Positions 11,211 through 21,900 of a stretch of DNA of 64,000 bases are shown here, piece by piece (within the stretch, counting starts at the first letter, position 1; each line of letters starts with the position of its first letter). Under the pieces are notes generated by a model, which ran no database searches, was not told the DNA's origin, and saw only the letters and a program-made list of their open reading frames with translations. Both the position numbers and the translations under genes were made by a program. The DNA is from Stachybotrys elegans (lineage: Eukaryota; Ascomycota; Sordariomycetes; Hypocreales; Stachybotryaceae). The stretch is taken from the NCBI GenBank assembly GCA_020746835.1, contig JAGPNK010000009.1, forward strand, positions 682,001 to 746,000, written 5' to 3'.

Positions 11211-13577
11211 TCACATCCTTGGAGCTCCGTAGAAGCACATCTGCTCCGCCTCCCACCGGAGGAAGTCGCCAAGGTCATCACCAAGGTTGTATCCCATCGG
11301 CACTCCAGAGTCAGCTACCGAGGCATCAATGTCGCCTTCGCCTCCTGGGCCGCACACCACAATCGGGTCGGATGGGATCTCGGTCGAGTCCTGCGATCCG
11401 TACCGCTTCGGCGCTCCTGGCCACTGTCGGAGCCCGCTGCTCCGGAAGAACTTGTTGGTGTCGTAGCATGGGTCCGCCGTGAGGATAGGGTACTCGGTCA
11501 CCATCGGGATGGGCAGGTCCATGTCCGAGTGGTTCGCCGACGAGTACGACGACGATATGCTGCCTGACGAGTCTCTGGCCGACTTGGAGCTCGAGTTGAC
11601 CAGCTCGCCCGCCGATTCAAATCCAAGAGTGCCAAACCACTGGGTAATATCGTCGGCAACGTCATTGTCCAGATCATCGCCGTCGTCGTAGAATCCACCC
11701 ATGAGGTCGCCTGCCGCTCCCATGATGGCCATCTGAAAGGCGGTCCAGTCCAGTGTATCGTCCACCTTCATCAGCATCTTGCTGACCTCGGACTTGGAAA
11801 AGGTAATCGGGCCATGGCGGAACATGGGCGTGTTGAGCGTATAAGGTGTGCTCTTGAGGTAAATGAATCGTTCGTCCTCCTCAGATCGGAGGATGTCCAG
11901 ATGCTGGCGCGCACGCTGCATCCTCTCCATCTCGGGCGTCTGCTCTAGAGGCTCCTCTACAAGAGGTTCTTCGAAAAACTGCGCGCCGTCCTCGGAGATG
12001 GGTGCCATGTGCAAAGAGTCGCTCGCGGATTGACTGCGGGGAGGAGATCGGAGGGGTGTCGAAGGGGCGCTCGTGCTGCCGGTTCGGCCCCGGACCTCCC
12101 ACTCGTCGATGGTGTCCTCCTCTTCGTCCTCTTCCGACTCCTCAGTTCCCGACGACTCATTCTGCTTGGTAGCACCATCCTCGCTCATGTCTGTAGGAAG
12201 CTCGTAGACGGAGCTAGGCCTACGCTCCGACTCGGCCGACGGCCGCGACTTGAGCAGCAGGTTGGCCTGCTTTCTCGTTTCCTCGCGGATCCTCTTGAGC
12301 TCCTCAATCTGATCCGGCGTCAACATCTCGTCGGCTTCAATTCGCTTGAAGCGCTGGCCAGTGAGAATATCCGTCACGTTCTCCGAGAGACCGAGGCGGG
12401 CAGCCATGGCCTGGGAGACAGCGGGCCAGCCCTTGTTCCTCTTGGTCCTTGACTTCTTTTCCTTGGACTTCATCGGCGACACGGGCATCGTCGCCATCTT
12501 GACTGGCGTCGAGGTAGGCGGCGCAGGGGAGAGGAGCGTGGATGTTGATCGAGTCGGGGTAGTGACAACGGGTGCGGCGGGTGTGACGGGTACGGGAGGT
12601 TCAGCGGGTATGGGGAAGTTCTGCTCCGGGGTTAAGGGGCGCGGGTTGTCGTCCAGCTCGACGGGAGGTGTTGGGGGGAGAGGAGGGAGTTCTTTGGGAG
12701 CCAGTGAGAGAGCTGCTGGTACAGCCGTGGGTGATATGGGGGACTCGGAGTGTTCGACCGAGTACGAGGCCAGCTTGGCGTCGGCCAGTGCTGATCCCAC
12801 CGCTTTGAAGGCCAAATCCGTCTCTTGGATTAGCTGCTTCACGTTGTCGGACCAGTCCTCAGGCTTTTGGCGCACGGGTATTGGCTGGTCTGGGCTGTCG
12901 AGCTCAGAGATGGGCTCGGGGCTGGGTGCTGTTACGATGTTTGAGGGCTGAGATTCGGCGTCCTCGGCCTCGAGCTTGAGAGCAGATCGCCTGGGGGAGG
13001 AGGGCGCGAGGAGTTCCTGGGTGGCGTTGGATGGACGTGGTGAGGCAGAGCGCCTGCCGTCGGGTAATGTTCTTGGGGAGTTGGGTCTGGGCGTCTCGGC
13101 CATTGCTTTGACCATGATGGATCGGGGCGGCTGCTGGGTCTGTTCCTTTGAGCCCAGATAGCCGTTACCCGGGCGTGGAGGGCGCCTGGGCAAGCCAACT
13201 CGTGTCGTAGCAACTGCAGATTCCGGCAGTCCCAGCACTGCGGCTGCCTTCTTGTTGTTAGTCCAAAACATGTCGGATTGGCTGTCGATGCTGTTGAGCG
13301 AACTCGAGGTCGAGTGAGGCGTGTCCACTGGTAGGGGAGGGAGCGGCGACATGGACCTCGAATACGTAGGTCCTTTGCGGATGGTGATGGGTGCTGGCGG
13401 TGCCTTTATCCTCGTTGATTGCCTCGTCTGGCTCTGCTGAGGTACCGGTACGGAGTTTGCCCGGAGGTAGAGGTCGTACTCGTCGGGTGAGCTCTCGTCC
13501 ATGAGCTCGCTGCTGTCCGAGCCATTCCTGCGGTGAGGCATCAGGCGCCGGATGGACATTCCCGGTCGGTTGACCAT
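11211..13577 (-). CDS. Large disordered protein of unknown function (788 aa)
   Basis: Single-exon frame. The longer open frame (to 13832) begins with TTG, so the first in-frame ATG at 13577 is used. The N-terminal two thirds is Ser/Pro/Arg-rich with proline-rich and acidic low-complexity runs, typical of an intrinsically disordered regulator. A denser basic/helical block occurs in the middle (KEKKSRTKRNKGWPAVSQAM, then a region with EEIKRIREETRKQA-like character at about 12250-12460). A C-terminal region (about 11211-11960) is more ordered: an aromatic/acidic segment with TPMFRHGPITFSKSEVSKML, a helix, then WFGTLGFESAGELV. I do not recognise a named domain. It is probably a conserved fungal protein; function unknown. 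Confidence 0.8.
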   Translation of the reverse strand: MVNRPGMSIRRLMPHRRNGSDSSELMDESSPDEYDLYLRANSVPVPQQSQTRQSTRIKAPPAPITIRKGPTYSRSMSPLPPLPVDTPHSTSSSLNSIDSQSDMFWTNNKKAAAVLGLPESAVATTRVGLPRRPPRPGNGYLGSKEQTQQPPRSIMVKAMAETPRPNSPRTLPDGRRSASPRPSNATQELLAPSSPRRSALKLEAEDAESQPSNIVTAPSPEPISELDSPDQPIPVRQKPEDWSDNVKQLIQETDLAFKAVGSALADAKLASYSVEHSESPISPTAVPAALSLAPKELPPLPPTPPVELDDNPRPLTPEQNFPIPAEPPVPVTPAAPVVTTPTRSTSTLLSPAPPTSTPVKMATMPVSPMKSKEKKSRTKRNKGWPAVSQAMAARLGLSENVTDILTGQRFKRIEADEMLTPDQIEELKRIREETRKQANLLLKSRPSAESERRPSSVYELPTDMSEDGATKQNESSGTEESEEDEEEDTIDEWEVRGRTGSTSAPSTPLRSPPRSQSASDSLHMAPISEDGAQFFEEPLVEEPLEQTPEMERMQRARQHLDILRSEEDERFIYLKSTPYTLNTPMFRHGPITFSKSEVSKMLMKVDDTLDWTAFQMAIMGAAGDLMGGFYDDGDDLDNDVADDITQWFGTLGFESAGELVNSSSKSARDSSGSISSSYSSANHSDMDLPIPMVTEYPILTADPCYDTNKFFRSSGLRQWPGAPKRYGSQDSTEIPSDPIVVCGPGGEGDIDASVADSGVPMGYNLGDDLGDFLRWEAEQMCFYGAPRM

Positions 13578-16500
13578 TGTGACGGCTGCCGTGCGCGGCA
13601 CGTTGGACGAGGCCGGGTCAAGCAAAAGAAACCGCTCGCTTCGTCGTCGTCGTCGTGGTTGTGGTCCAGTGACGGTGGTGGCGCTGGGCGTTAAATGATA
13701 TATGGTGTAAGTGCGTGTAAGCCGTGACCAGTGCTCGTCATAAGTCGTAGCACTCTTTCTAAGCGGATCGGGGTCTCGAAATTTATCTTCAGACCAGTGC
13801 AGAGAGAGATTCTCAATGTCGAGAGGTTTCAACAGGACAGATGCAGGACAAGAAGGGGGGTTGGGGGAGAGTGTGATAATAAACCAGATGCCTGGGATGG
13901 GGGACTATGAGCGTGCCAGTACAGAGAGTATTACAGCAACAGAGGGTGCCTGACTATGCCTGTGCTTCCCACTCTTGCAGCACGGTGGAGCGGCGAAGGC
14001 GTGGGAGTGGTGTGGGTGTAGAGCTGCCATGCCATGCAGACAAGGCTCCGCGCCGTGTGGGTATGTGGGAAAGGAGGGGTGGACGTCGTCAGCGTACACC
14101 ATTCCGAGAGAGAGAGAGAAAAGCGCAGGTGTGTGTGAGACTGCAGACAGACAGTGGTTTGACTGGCAGCAGCACACAGCTGACGTGCTGATCTGTGGCT
14201 CTTGGCTCCGTTCAGGATTCAGTCCGCCTTCCACACCAATCTTACCACTACCGACAGGGGCCGCCGACATGGGTGAGCCGCCACCCTTGCTTGCTGACGT
14301 TGTATTGAATTCCATGATCGGCCGTCCTCGCAGCACCTCACTCCCCTCCAGTACGAACAGCCTTCCCTCCCTCCACCAGCTATCCAGCCAAGGCAGGCAG
14401 TGAGTGGGCGGGTTGGCTTGTTCTTTCACCGCACTGAAGAAAAGCGGCTCCAGTGAGTCCATCGGCGTGCAGCAGCATTGGTTCTGGCTAGCACCGGTTG
14501 GTTTGGGGTTTGGGGGCATCGCGCGGCGGGTGCCGTGTTGCCCCCTCCATGGCACTGGCATGTACGGCGTATCCTCTCTGCTCTCTGCAAATAGGCACAG
14601 ATGAGAGGAAGACGAGCCGACCAAGGTTTCCCCAATGTGCCAGTCTGGGCTAGGCCGTGCAGTACGCCCCTTGGTTCCAGAGCACTAGAGTTGAGATGCT
14701 TCTTGTTCTGGCCTGGTCTGTGCCTATAATGGGCTTGCACATTTCAGGCCCTCTCTGAAACCCTTGCCTTGCCTTGTGCCTGTGCTTGTAGGTGACGGTA
14801 TTTGGCTGGCAGCGCCACTGAAAGAGCTTCAGGCGGTGCGGCACGTCGCCGGCCCAGATGCCGCTGGCGGGCACTTCATTTCAGACCAAACGTTTCGAGT
14901 GGGGGAAACGGTCGGGCGCCGCCGCCGCCATTCGACTGCTATAATCAGCAGACGGGCAGGGTCGGGCAGGGCAGATGCGAAAGCGAATTGGCGCTGGGAG
15001 CAGAGCAGAGAGCACTGCCAGCCGGTCAGTTTTTTCTGGCGATGAGTGGAAGCCGCTAAGGCGCTGGAGTCGATTAGAACGACCCATCATCGTCATCACA
15101 AATGGCCCGAATACTGGCTCGACTGGGCTCGTAGTCCCCGTATCGACAATTGTGCGGTACGAAGCGTTCATCCTCCATACCCCATATCTCCTACCTGGCA
15201 AGGGCCGTAGCAGATATTACCTAAGGCGGGCTATCAATCGGTACTAGGCCGTGGAGATGCGTCCAAGATATTATCCATTTCTTGCGCACCGTGATCCGCA
15301 CTGCTGCAGGGAGCCCATCCAAGTGAAAGATGTATAGGTGCAAGGAGGGCTGGGCGCGAGGCGGTCGAGGTGCCCTCAGGAGCACCTCTATTGGTTGCAG
15401 CGCTGTTGAGAGCCGGAGCAGGAATGCCCTCACCTCCCTCACAACGGCCCGCGCTGTAACATGCTTCAGCTCGACGGAACGAGGCAACGATGTGCCTGCG
15501 TGCGAGAGGCGAGACGTCAAACGCAAAGCCTGGACCAGCTGGTCCGTTCGGCCAGGTTCGTCTCTCTCTATCTCTCGTCTCCCATATTCCCTCATGGAAC
15601 CACCATTGCTTTCCGTCCCATGACGATGGATTGGGCCAAGCCCACGTACCTTGGTCCAGCAACTTTGTTGGAGGCGCACCTCTGAGTAGGAAGATGGGAA
15701 CAAAGTATGAGGATACCTCGCAGGCCTCGTCTTTGCCACGCAGTCCTAGGTACACCGAAGGGCACACAGAGTTCGGGAGGGGGGCGGCGCAGAAGGGCGT
15801 TTGGTTAGCCATCGCCATAGTGCGTGGCAATGCATGTATCAAGGCGGGGAGGTTGCATTATTAGGATCAAAGGGTTGTGAGCCATCAAGGGGGGGAGGGG
15901 TGGGAGATGTCCCTCTCAAGCCAAAGGTAGATTCCGTTCTGTCTGTGAGCCCTGTGCGAAAGACAAACCAGTCGCACAGTGCAGCTGGACCGTGCGGCCA
16001 CACCGAAACGGCGTCGAGGACCTGTGCCTGCCGTATCGAGCCAGGCCACTAGTAAAATGCCCGAAATCGTACTAGAACGGGGCCTCGCACTGTCCTTTGC
16101 CCTTGCCCGTCAAGCCTGTCCACCATGTGGTTGCTGCTAAACACGTCCATGCCCAGCAAGCATCGACGATACAGCACTACGGCGAAGGAGATGATAGTTT
16201 GTTTTATTTTTTACACCAGCATGGCCCAGGGCAGCACGAGGAACGCCCCGAACAAGAAAAGAAACCCACGTTTTGCCTGCCTCTCAGATCCCCGAGTGTT
16301 TCGGCCCTGGGCATGGCATGGCATGGCATGGCATGGCGCCGATGGATGGATGGATTCGGACCAAGACACTCTCCGTCCGCCATTCGGTGCCGGAAACGGC
16401 CTGCCAACTCTGTCCCATCTCCTTCGGTGACCTCGCTTCTCGGCCGCCATGCAGCAGCACGCTGCGGGAAACTCGTGTAGGGAGCGCGCCCGCAGAGAGA

Positions 16501-18925
16501 ATCCGGCAATTCGTCATCGCCATGGCCATCAAGGACCCTTCTCTCTCGTCACTCGCCTGTTTGAACTAGGGATCCAAGCCTACAGACATCATGATCGTCT
16601 CCGGGGTGGCGGAACCAAGGACGAAACCCACGAACAAACAGCCTCCGCCCCCAGGCTAGCCCAGATCGCACAGTCAGCAATCACGTCGAGTGACGATATC
16701 TACATAGTACTGCGTCCCTCCATCTCTTCCCCCAAGCCCAGCCCCCTGGTCGGCGGCCTGACTGTCAAGAGACCCCCGCCCGCACACAAGCTTGCCATCG
16801 CGAGTCCCGGCAGCAAATGTGTGAACGTGACGTATCTCCCTCCTAGCGATACGACCCCGACCAAAGTCCCTCGTGCCGTGCTGTGAGTGGACGGAAAATG
16901 TGCCCTCACAACCGTCTATGTACCGGCGCTGCTGCTCCCACACCCTGGTCAGCTGCAGCCTACAGGTACTCTCCAGTTGCACAGCAGGAAGCCCAGCCCA
17001 GCCCAGGGCTGCATGCGTCTGCATCTGCATCTGCGTCTGCGTCTGCGTCTCTGCACACACCTCTCCCTCCTCGCTCGACTGGTCTGTTTCCGTAATCCGT
17101 TCCAGCCTTGGCCAAAGGTTTGAAGAAACGTGCAGAGTGCCCTTCCAGCGCCGTTTTCCTTGCTCCCGCTTCTTCTTCCCCATCAAGGGCCTGCGCCGCG
17201 ACTCACCGGCCCTCCCCTGACACGAATCAACTGACATGACAAAAGGGCCCTGCTTCCCTTATTACGTAGGTAGGTTGATAGACAGCATTCCCCACGCAAA
17301 AATGTCGATCCAGCCCAGTCCCTCGCACCCTTCGCAAATGCACGCGAGGCAATCGACGACGACAGCATGTTTCCAATGCTCAGTGACGAAAGACCCTTTT
17401 TCGGCCGACGAGCCTCGGAGCTGGTCCGCGCTTTGCATTCTGCCTTGTCGGCACGTTTTTTTCCCCTCCTCTTCTTCCTGTTTCTCCTTGTTATCCTTCC
17501 TATTTTCTGTGCTTCTTTTTCTGGTGACTACCTAGGCTGCTTGCGCCATTCGAAACCCCAGGCCGCCCACGCCGGCTCATGGCGATGAGACCCTAGGCGA
17601 TTTCTTAATTTATTTTTATCCGCGCAGACGAGCCCGTGCTTGCATCGCCTTGCTGTTTGAACATTCACTTGCCATTTCAAAAAGGATGGACAAGCAAGCA
17701 CAGAGACACTATCGCAGTTTATGCTATGCCTCCATGGTCTCGGGATAGGTTTTACCATCAGACACCCCGTGTTAACCGTATGAGGCAGAGACATTCGGTG
17801 GATGGATACGAAGACTGTCTACATTAGCCACGTATTATTGTACATCACCGTCATTTCAAAGTGTGTCAGCTTCTCGTCGGGTACCACGATAACTGTGGCA
17901 GAAACACCCGCGAGTCAGTATCAGCGGCACATTCACAGGTCCTGGGGTAAGCAGCCAAATCATGCCATGTGGGTGTCCGAAAATTCTTCAACAACGCCAT
18001 GTCGGCCGGCTTACTTATATGACGATGCCATCCAGCGTAATATCTTCCCCCCTTCATGTAGCTTGTGCGCCGTCTCCCGGGTACCTCGAATCACGACGCC
18101 ATTGTCTGCCGGTTCAACCGATCAGTGGCTGGCCTCTCTGCCTTACGTCTTTGTTCTCCTGCCTCGAGCTGAGGATCTGAGCTGAAGACTGAGGAGTAAG
18201 TATGCGCTATGGATCGACACGGCGCGGTGTGTAGAGCCAGCCCGTCGGGCAAGGCGATGTAGATCATGCTGCACTTCGGATCCTCTCTTTTTACATATTT
18301 TTTTTTAATTATTTTCTTTTCTCTTGGTGGGCTTATCATAATCAGAGTTTCCTTCCTCGGGCCTGAATACCCAGCGACGCATCTTCTTGAAACACCCCGA
18401 ATGCAGTCTGTGATCCCCCTCCCTCTCTTCCCTTCTCTTCCCATCCCATTCTCGACCCTTCAAGGTAAGGGAAGGGATCGAGGTCCCACTCGTCAAGTAC
18501 TGAGGTGCTCTCCCTCACCTCTGATTTACTGCTGCTCCTTCTTATTCCTGCCCCGCCACATTTGTTCCCCTCCTCTTCCAGCCATCCAACCCCATGGCGA
18601 TAGATGTGGCTTTGATGGCCCGGTTGGCCCCCCTGTCCAAGCGATAGCCCCAAGGTAACGTAGTGATCAGCCTGCCAGCGCTATTCGACGGCCTGCAGTA
18701 GTCGATGTGATCATCGTATAGCCCCGGGTCCGAAATGCTGCTGCCTAGGCCGCGGGCTGCATGTCCCATCTTTTAGTGTTGCATTGTCGTCGTCGTGTGC
18801 ATCCACATCCATCTCTGATGTTACGGTACAGTCGCATCCGACATGCTTTCTACCCTGTATCTCGTAACCTGCATCATGCTGGATGTGAGGCTATCTGCGC
18901 TGGGCGTATCCGCACGGTTATTCGG
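13578..18925. other. Long upstream/intergenic region, no convincing gene
   Basis: The first several hundred bases left of 14.6 kb are likely promoter and leader of the disordered-protein gene. Elsewhere frames up to about 240 codons exist, but they are composition-driven (Ser, Arg, Pro, Cys scatter) and lack motifs. Short repeats include five GGCAT units near 16315-16340 and GCATCT/GCGTCT hexamers near 17020-17050. Confidence 0.45.
16313..16338. repeat. GGCAT pentamer repeat
   Basis: About five tandem ATGGC/GGCAT units, intergenic. Confidence 0.8.
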
Positions 18926-19657
18926 TCAGTTTGCCCAGTCATCGGTTATCTGAATCGTTCCGAGTGGTATTTGAAATAGTTGTTTTTCTTCCGGCGGCCA
19001 GTGTTGTACTATTGTAGTCGTAATCGCTGGGCTCTTTGCCGGCCATCCGTGATCGTGTGTGGGTGTGTCCTCCGTCGTATCCTCTATTAGTATCTTGGGA
19101 ATAGTCTCCGCCCTGCTTCCACGCATCACGGCTGCCATCCGCTCCAGCAGCCGCTCGCGCTCTTCGCGCCTTGGCCTATTGTCGCCGTGTCCCCAGCACG
19201 TGGAGAGCCACCTGCGAACGGCTCGGAGAGATGATCGTGCGCGCCTGGGCCATGACGACGCTGGCCTAAACGTAGACACAGACGTGAGCGCCCTTAACCT
19301 TCGGCTCCGGCAGAAGCCCTTGTTCTTGTCCTGCGCCAGCAGCTTCTCCCAAGACACGTCCTCGACGTGCTCTATTTCGACCATCGCGACCTTACTCAGC
19401 AAGGGCGTGTCCTTGCAAGACACCCCCATCGCTGCGGCTGACGATGATACCGACTTGGGTAATTTTCTGGAAGAGACCATGTCCCGAGTGAGATGCACAC
19501 CTGTAGTCATGGTCGCCGAGCCAGTGTGCTTCTGTACGGCAGTCGCAGCGTTCTGTTCGGGGCCGGGCCATCTCTCGACTTTATCCTCCAACACGCCTCC
19601 CTCCAACGCTCCAGCTAGCACGCTTGCGGCCTGCACGGGTGCGGCCAATTGTCCCAT
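18926..19657 (-). CDS. Doubtful hypothetical ORF (243 aa)
   Basis: ATG-initiated open frame lying 316 bp beyond the RAD1 stop, on the same strand. Residue usage looks somewhat protein-like (for example a VAMVEIEHVEDVSWEKLLAQ segment followed by a basic region), but I recognise no family. The opposite strand also has a 222-codon frame over the same bases, so this may be chance. Listed because no other gene explains this GC-rich stretch. Confidence 0.25.
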   Translation of the reverse strand: MGQLAAPVQAASVLAGALEGGVLEDKVERWPGPEQNAATAVQKHTGSATMTTGVHLTRDMVSSRKLPKSVSSSAAAMGVSCKDTPLLSKVAMVEIEHVEDVSWEKLLAQDKNKGFCRSRRLRALTSVSTFRPASSWPRRARSSLRAVRRWLSTCWGHGDNRPRREERERLLERMAAVMRGSRAETIPKILIEDTTEDTPTHDHGWPAKSPAITTTIVQHWPPEEKQLFQIPLGTIQITDDWAN

Positions 19658-19973
19658 CTATTGTCCAGCCACCTCAGAGCTGCCATCCGTCTCGCTGCTT
19701 TCGAGTCGTCACGACCCCACGGAATGATACGCAAGGGGTTGGCCTGTGTACTGTCTCACACGTCAGCCTCTAGCCCGCATTCACTTCGTGCTTCGCTCCT
19801 GTCCACAATTGTGCACTGTGCATTCGTTGGCTCGGCTGCCTACTTGTCTGACCTGGCCCGAGGGCGCTCCTCAGCCATGGCTGCATATCGACGCAACCGT
19901 ATCGGCATGTCTCTGTAACCTTTATACATTTTGTGATTCGCCATCCCGATTCCCACCCTTGCCATACCGCCAT

Positions 19974-21006
19974 TTACTCATCCGCTTCTCCGCCCTCATG
20001 CCCCTCCTCAGTGTCTTCGTCCTCCTCGGCTTCGTCACTCTGCATAAAAGGGACGAATCGAAAGTCCAAGAAGCTCCTCTTACCACCATCCATCTCTACC
20101 ATGAACTGCAGACTCAGCACGCCCTGTCCATCACCCCGTAGGCTAACTTTGTTCGCGATTCGCATGGCCTCGGTGGAGTTCTTAATGAAATCAAATTTGT
20201 AGCTCTGTGACCACTTCTGCTGAATGTTGAATGTCTCCAGCAGGTCTTTGCCACGTGCAAAATCCACTGCTGAGCTGCCCAAGTCGCCAGTGCCAGATAG
20301 GGAGAGAAACGGCGAGGATTTGGTTGTCGTAATGGTCAGGCGCACAGGTGCTGTGGGCGAAATTTCCGCGAGAGAGTCGAGGAGAGAGCGGGACTGCATA
20401 ATTATCTTGAAGGCGAGGTCGTTGCGGTCAAAGGGAATGTCATCCGGTATCTCCGGAACATATGTAGTGAGGGAGGCTGTAGTCTTAACACCAGACTCCT
20501 CAATCGTAACCTTGAAAGCATCGCCTTCTTCGGCATACAGTAGCGTGCATGTTCCTGAGATTCCCAGAGTTTGGTTGCTGAATGCATCGGGTCGGTAGTT
20601 GCGAAAGTTGCTCCGATACGGATCCTGCTCGGCTTTTTGCGCGCGCGAGGCGACATCAACGGCGCCAAATATTTGCAGCACTTCCAGGAGAGAGTTGAGC
20701 GGGATCTGAAAGTTGGGCAATTCTGGTGGTCCACCATCCTCGGGGGAAGGCAGGTTTACCGTATAGGCCGAGAAGAGGGCCTTATCTAGGAATGCAACTC
20801 CTATACTCGCGTGAGTGTCGATTCATACACAGAAGTATGCCCGTCCTACCTTGTATCACGCGCGACAGGTCGGCCGCAAACCTAATGCCATCCTCTGTGA
20901 TCTGAACATGGACGTTTGGGGCAAAGTTGATGCACCGAAGAAGCTGGTACAAGGGCCGGGTGGAAGTGGCCACGGCCCGGAAGACAGGTGGCGTCTGCGA
21001 AGCCAT
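19974..21006 (-). CDS. RAD1: Rad1-family checkpoint clamp subunit (9-1-1 complex)
   Basis: Two exons: 21006-20850 and 20800-19974, with a 49-bp intron (GTAGGA...TATAG) between them, giving 327 residues. The joined product contains LYQLLRCINFAPNVHVQITE and GIRFAADLSRVIQ, then VAFLDKALFSAYTV across the junction. It continues with NFQIPLNSLLEVLQIFGA and two PCNA-like halves, including a SLTTYVPEIPDDIPFDRNDL segment, and ends in an acidic tail. Rad1 (fission-yeast name; Rad17 in budding yeast) pairs with Rad9 and Hus1 in a DNA-damage sliding clamp that activates ATR/Mec1 signalling. The start at MASQTPPVF is chosen because it is followed at once by the conserved strand; upstream in-frame codons would encode an unrelated hydrophobic run. 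Length matches the family. Confidence 0.92.
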
Positions 21007-21177
21007 GGCAAGCTGTAGATGTTTGCCTGAAGGATCCGCAGTAGCCTGGAAATTGCAAAGGAAGAAAATAAAAAGAAGGAAAGAAAGAAGCAGGCGAATC
21101 GCAGAAAGTCGTAATCTATTTCCCAACTACTGTACAGCAAGCCCGGGTGATCCGACTCGGTTTTGTGAAGGGGTATC

Positions 21178-21543
21178 TCAAACGTAGACTCCGACGGCAC
21201 AGAACATATAAACGACTCCGTAGCTGGGAAAGTTAGCGGTGCAATCAAGGCAGAAGGGCGCTGTCGGGGGGGGGGGGGGGGGAGGCCACGCACGCAATTG
21301 CCAATGAAGCTGGGATTCCGAGTAGCGGCACGGTGATGAGCGACCTGTCTGATCAAGGGGTCAGCAAAACAATCAATCAAAAGCCCGGGGAGAGATTGAC
21401 GTACTAAGCGCAAAAACACCCGTGAGCGACACACCCGCCGCGAGAAGCACAAAGGCTACAATGAACTGGTTCGACTTGTCGACCGAGGGGAGGAATGGAC
21501 TGCCAGCAGCAGCTTGCCAGACCTCATGCAGGGAGGAATCCAT
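21178..21543 (-). CDS. OST5: OST5/TMEM258-like oligosaccharyltransferase subunit
   Basis: Small three-exon gene too fragmented to appear as one ORF: exons 21543-21405, 21348-21294 and 21223-21178, with introns of 56 and 70 bp. The product is 79 residues, the same length as human TMEM258. It starts MDSSLHEVWQAAAGSPF, has two membrane helices (about 27-46 and 54-75), NRSLITVPLLGIPASLA between and into the second helix, and ends MFCAVGVYV. The C-terminal GVYV/GIYV is the hallmark of Ost5/TMEM258. This subunit sits with Ost1 and Stt3 in the ER oligosaccharyltransferase that N-glycosylates proteins. Junction phases all close exactly (A+AC, GC+C). Intron 2 contains a 17-nt homopolymer. The stop lies 172 bp upstream of the RAD1 ATG on the same strand; the gene is divergent from GCN5. 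Confidence 0.88.
21266..21282. repeat. 17-nt G homopolymer inside OST5 intron 2
   Basis: Seventeen uninterrupted G on + (C on the transcript), inside the 70-bp second intron and before its CTAAC branch site. Length is likely to vary between strains and to be error-prone in assembly. Confidence 0.9.
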
Positions 21544-21900
21544 GTGCTTGACGACACGCCGTTTTCGTGATGGGGGAGTTTCGGATGGTTCCCGGGTGGC
21601 TAATTGACGTTTCTTCCTCGTTGCAGAACCGCAGGGCCAGAAGCTGTCGTGAAGGGTGAGGTGTCGTTGTAGCTTCGCTAAGCAGCTGGAGCCAGCTCGA
21701 AATCGTGGCCGATACGCAAAAGGGGCTTAGCGCCATGTCTCTTCCCCAGAGGAGGGGCGGATGACATAAGCGGGACATTTCCGCTTTTTCAACTGCGTCA
21801 CTCATCCTATTGTGTCCCGCCAAGTTTGAAATTCCCATGAATTTGGAGTCTTGCGCTGAGCGTTTGGACGGTTCAAACAGCATACAGCCACCACCCCGCC
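21544..21900. promoter_or_regulatory. Shared divergent promoter, OST5 / GCN5
   Basis: 357 bp between two start codons pointing away from each other. No TATA-like box is evident. Promoter and leader sequence of both genes must lie here, or extend into the neighbour. Confidence 0.6.

Noticed and set aside
13578..13832. N-terminal extension of the 788-aa protein
   Set aside because: The open frame begins with TTG; the first ATG is at 13577, and the upstream residues look like translated leader.
13905..14624. 239-codon minus-strand frame upstream of the disordered-protein gene
   Set aside because: Low-information sequence rich in Ser, His, Pro and Cys; fits promoter or leader DNA.
19059..19727. 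222-codon + strand frame
   Set aside because: Competes with a slightly longer minus-strand frame over the same bases; neither has a family match and the + frame is Ser/Ala-rich, so only the minus one is listed, at low confidence.
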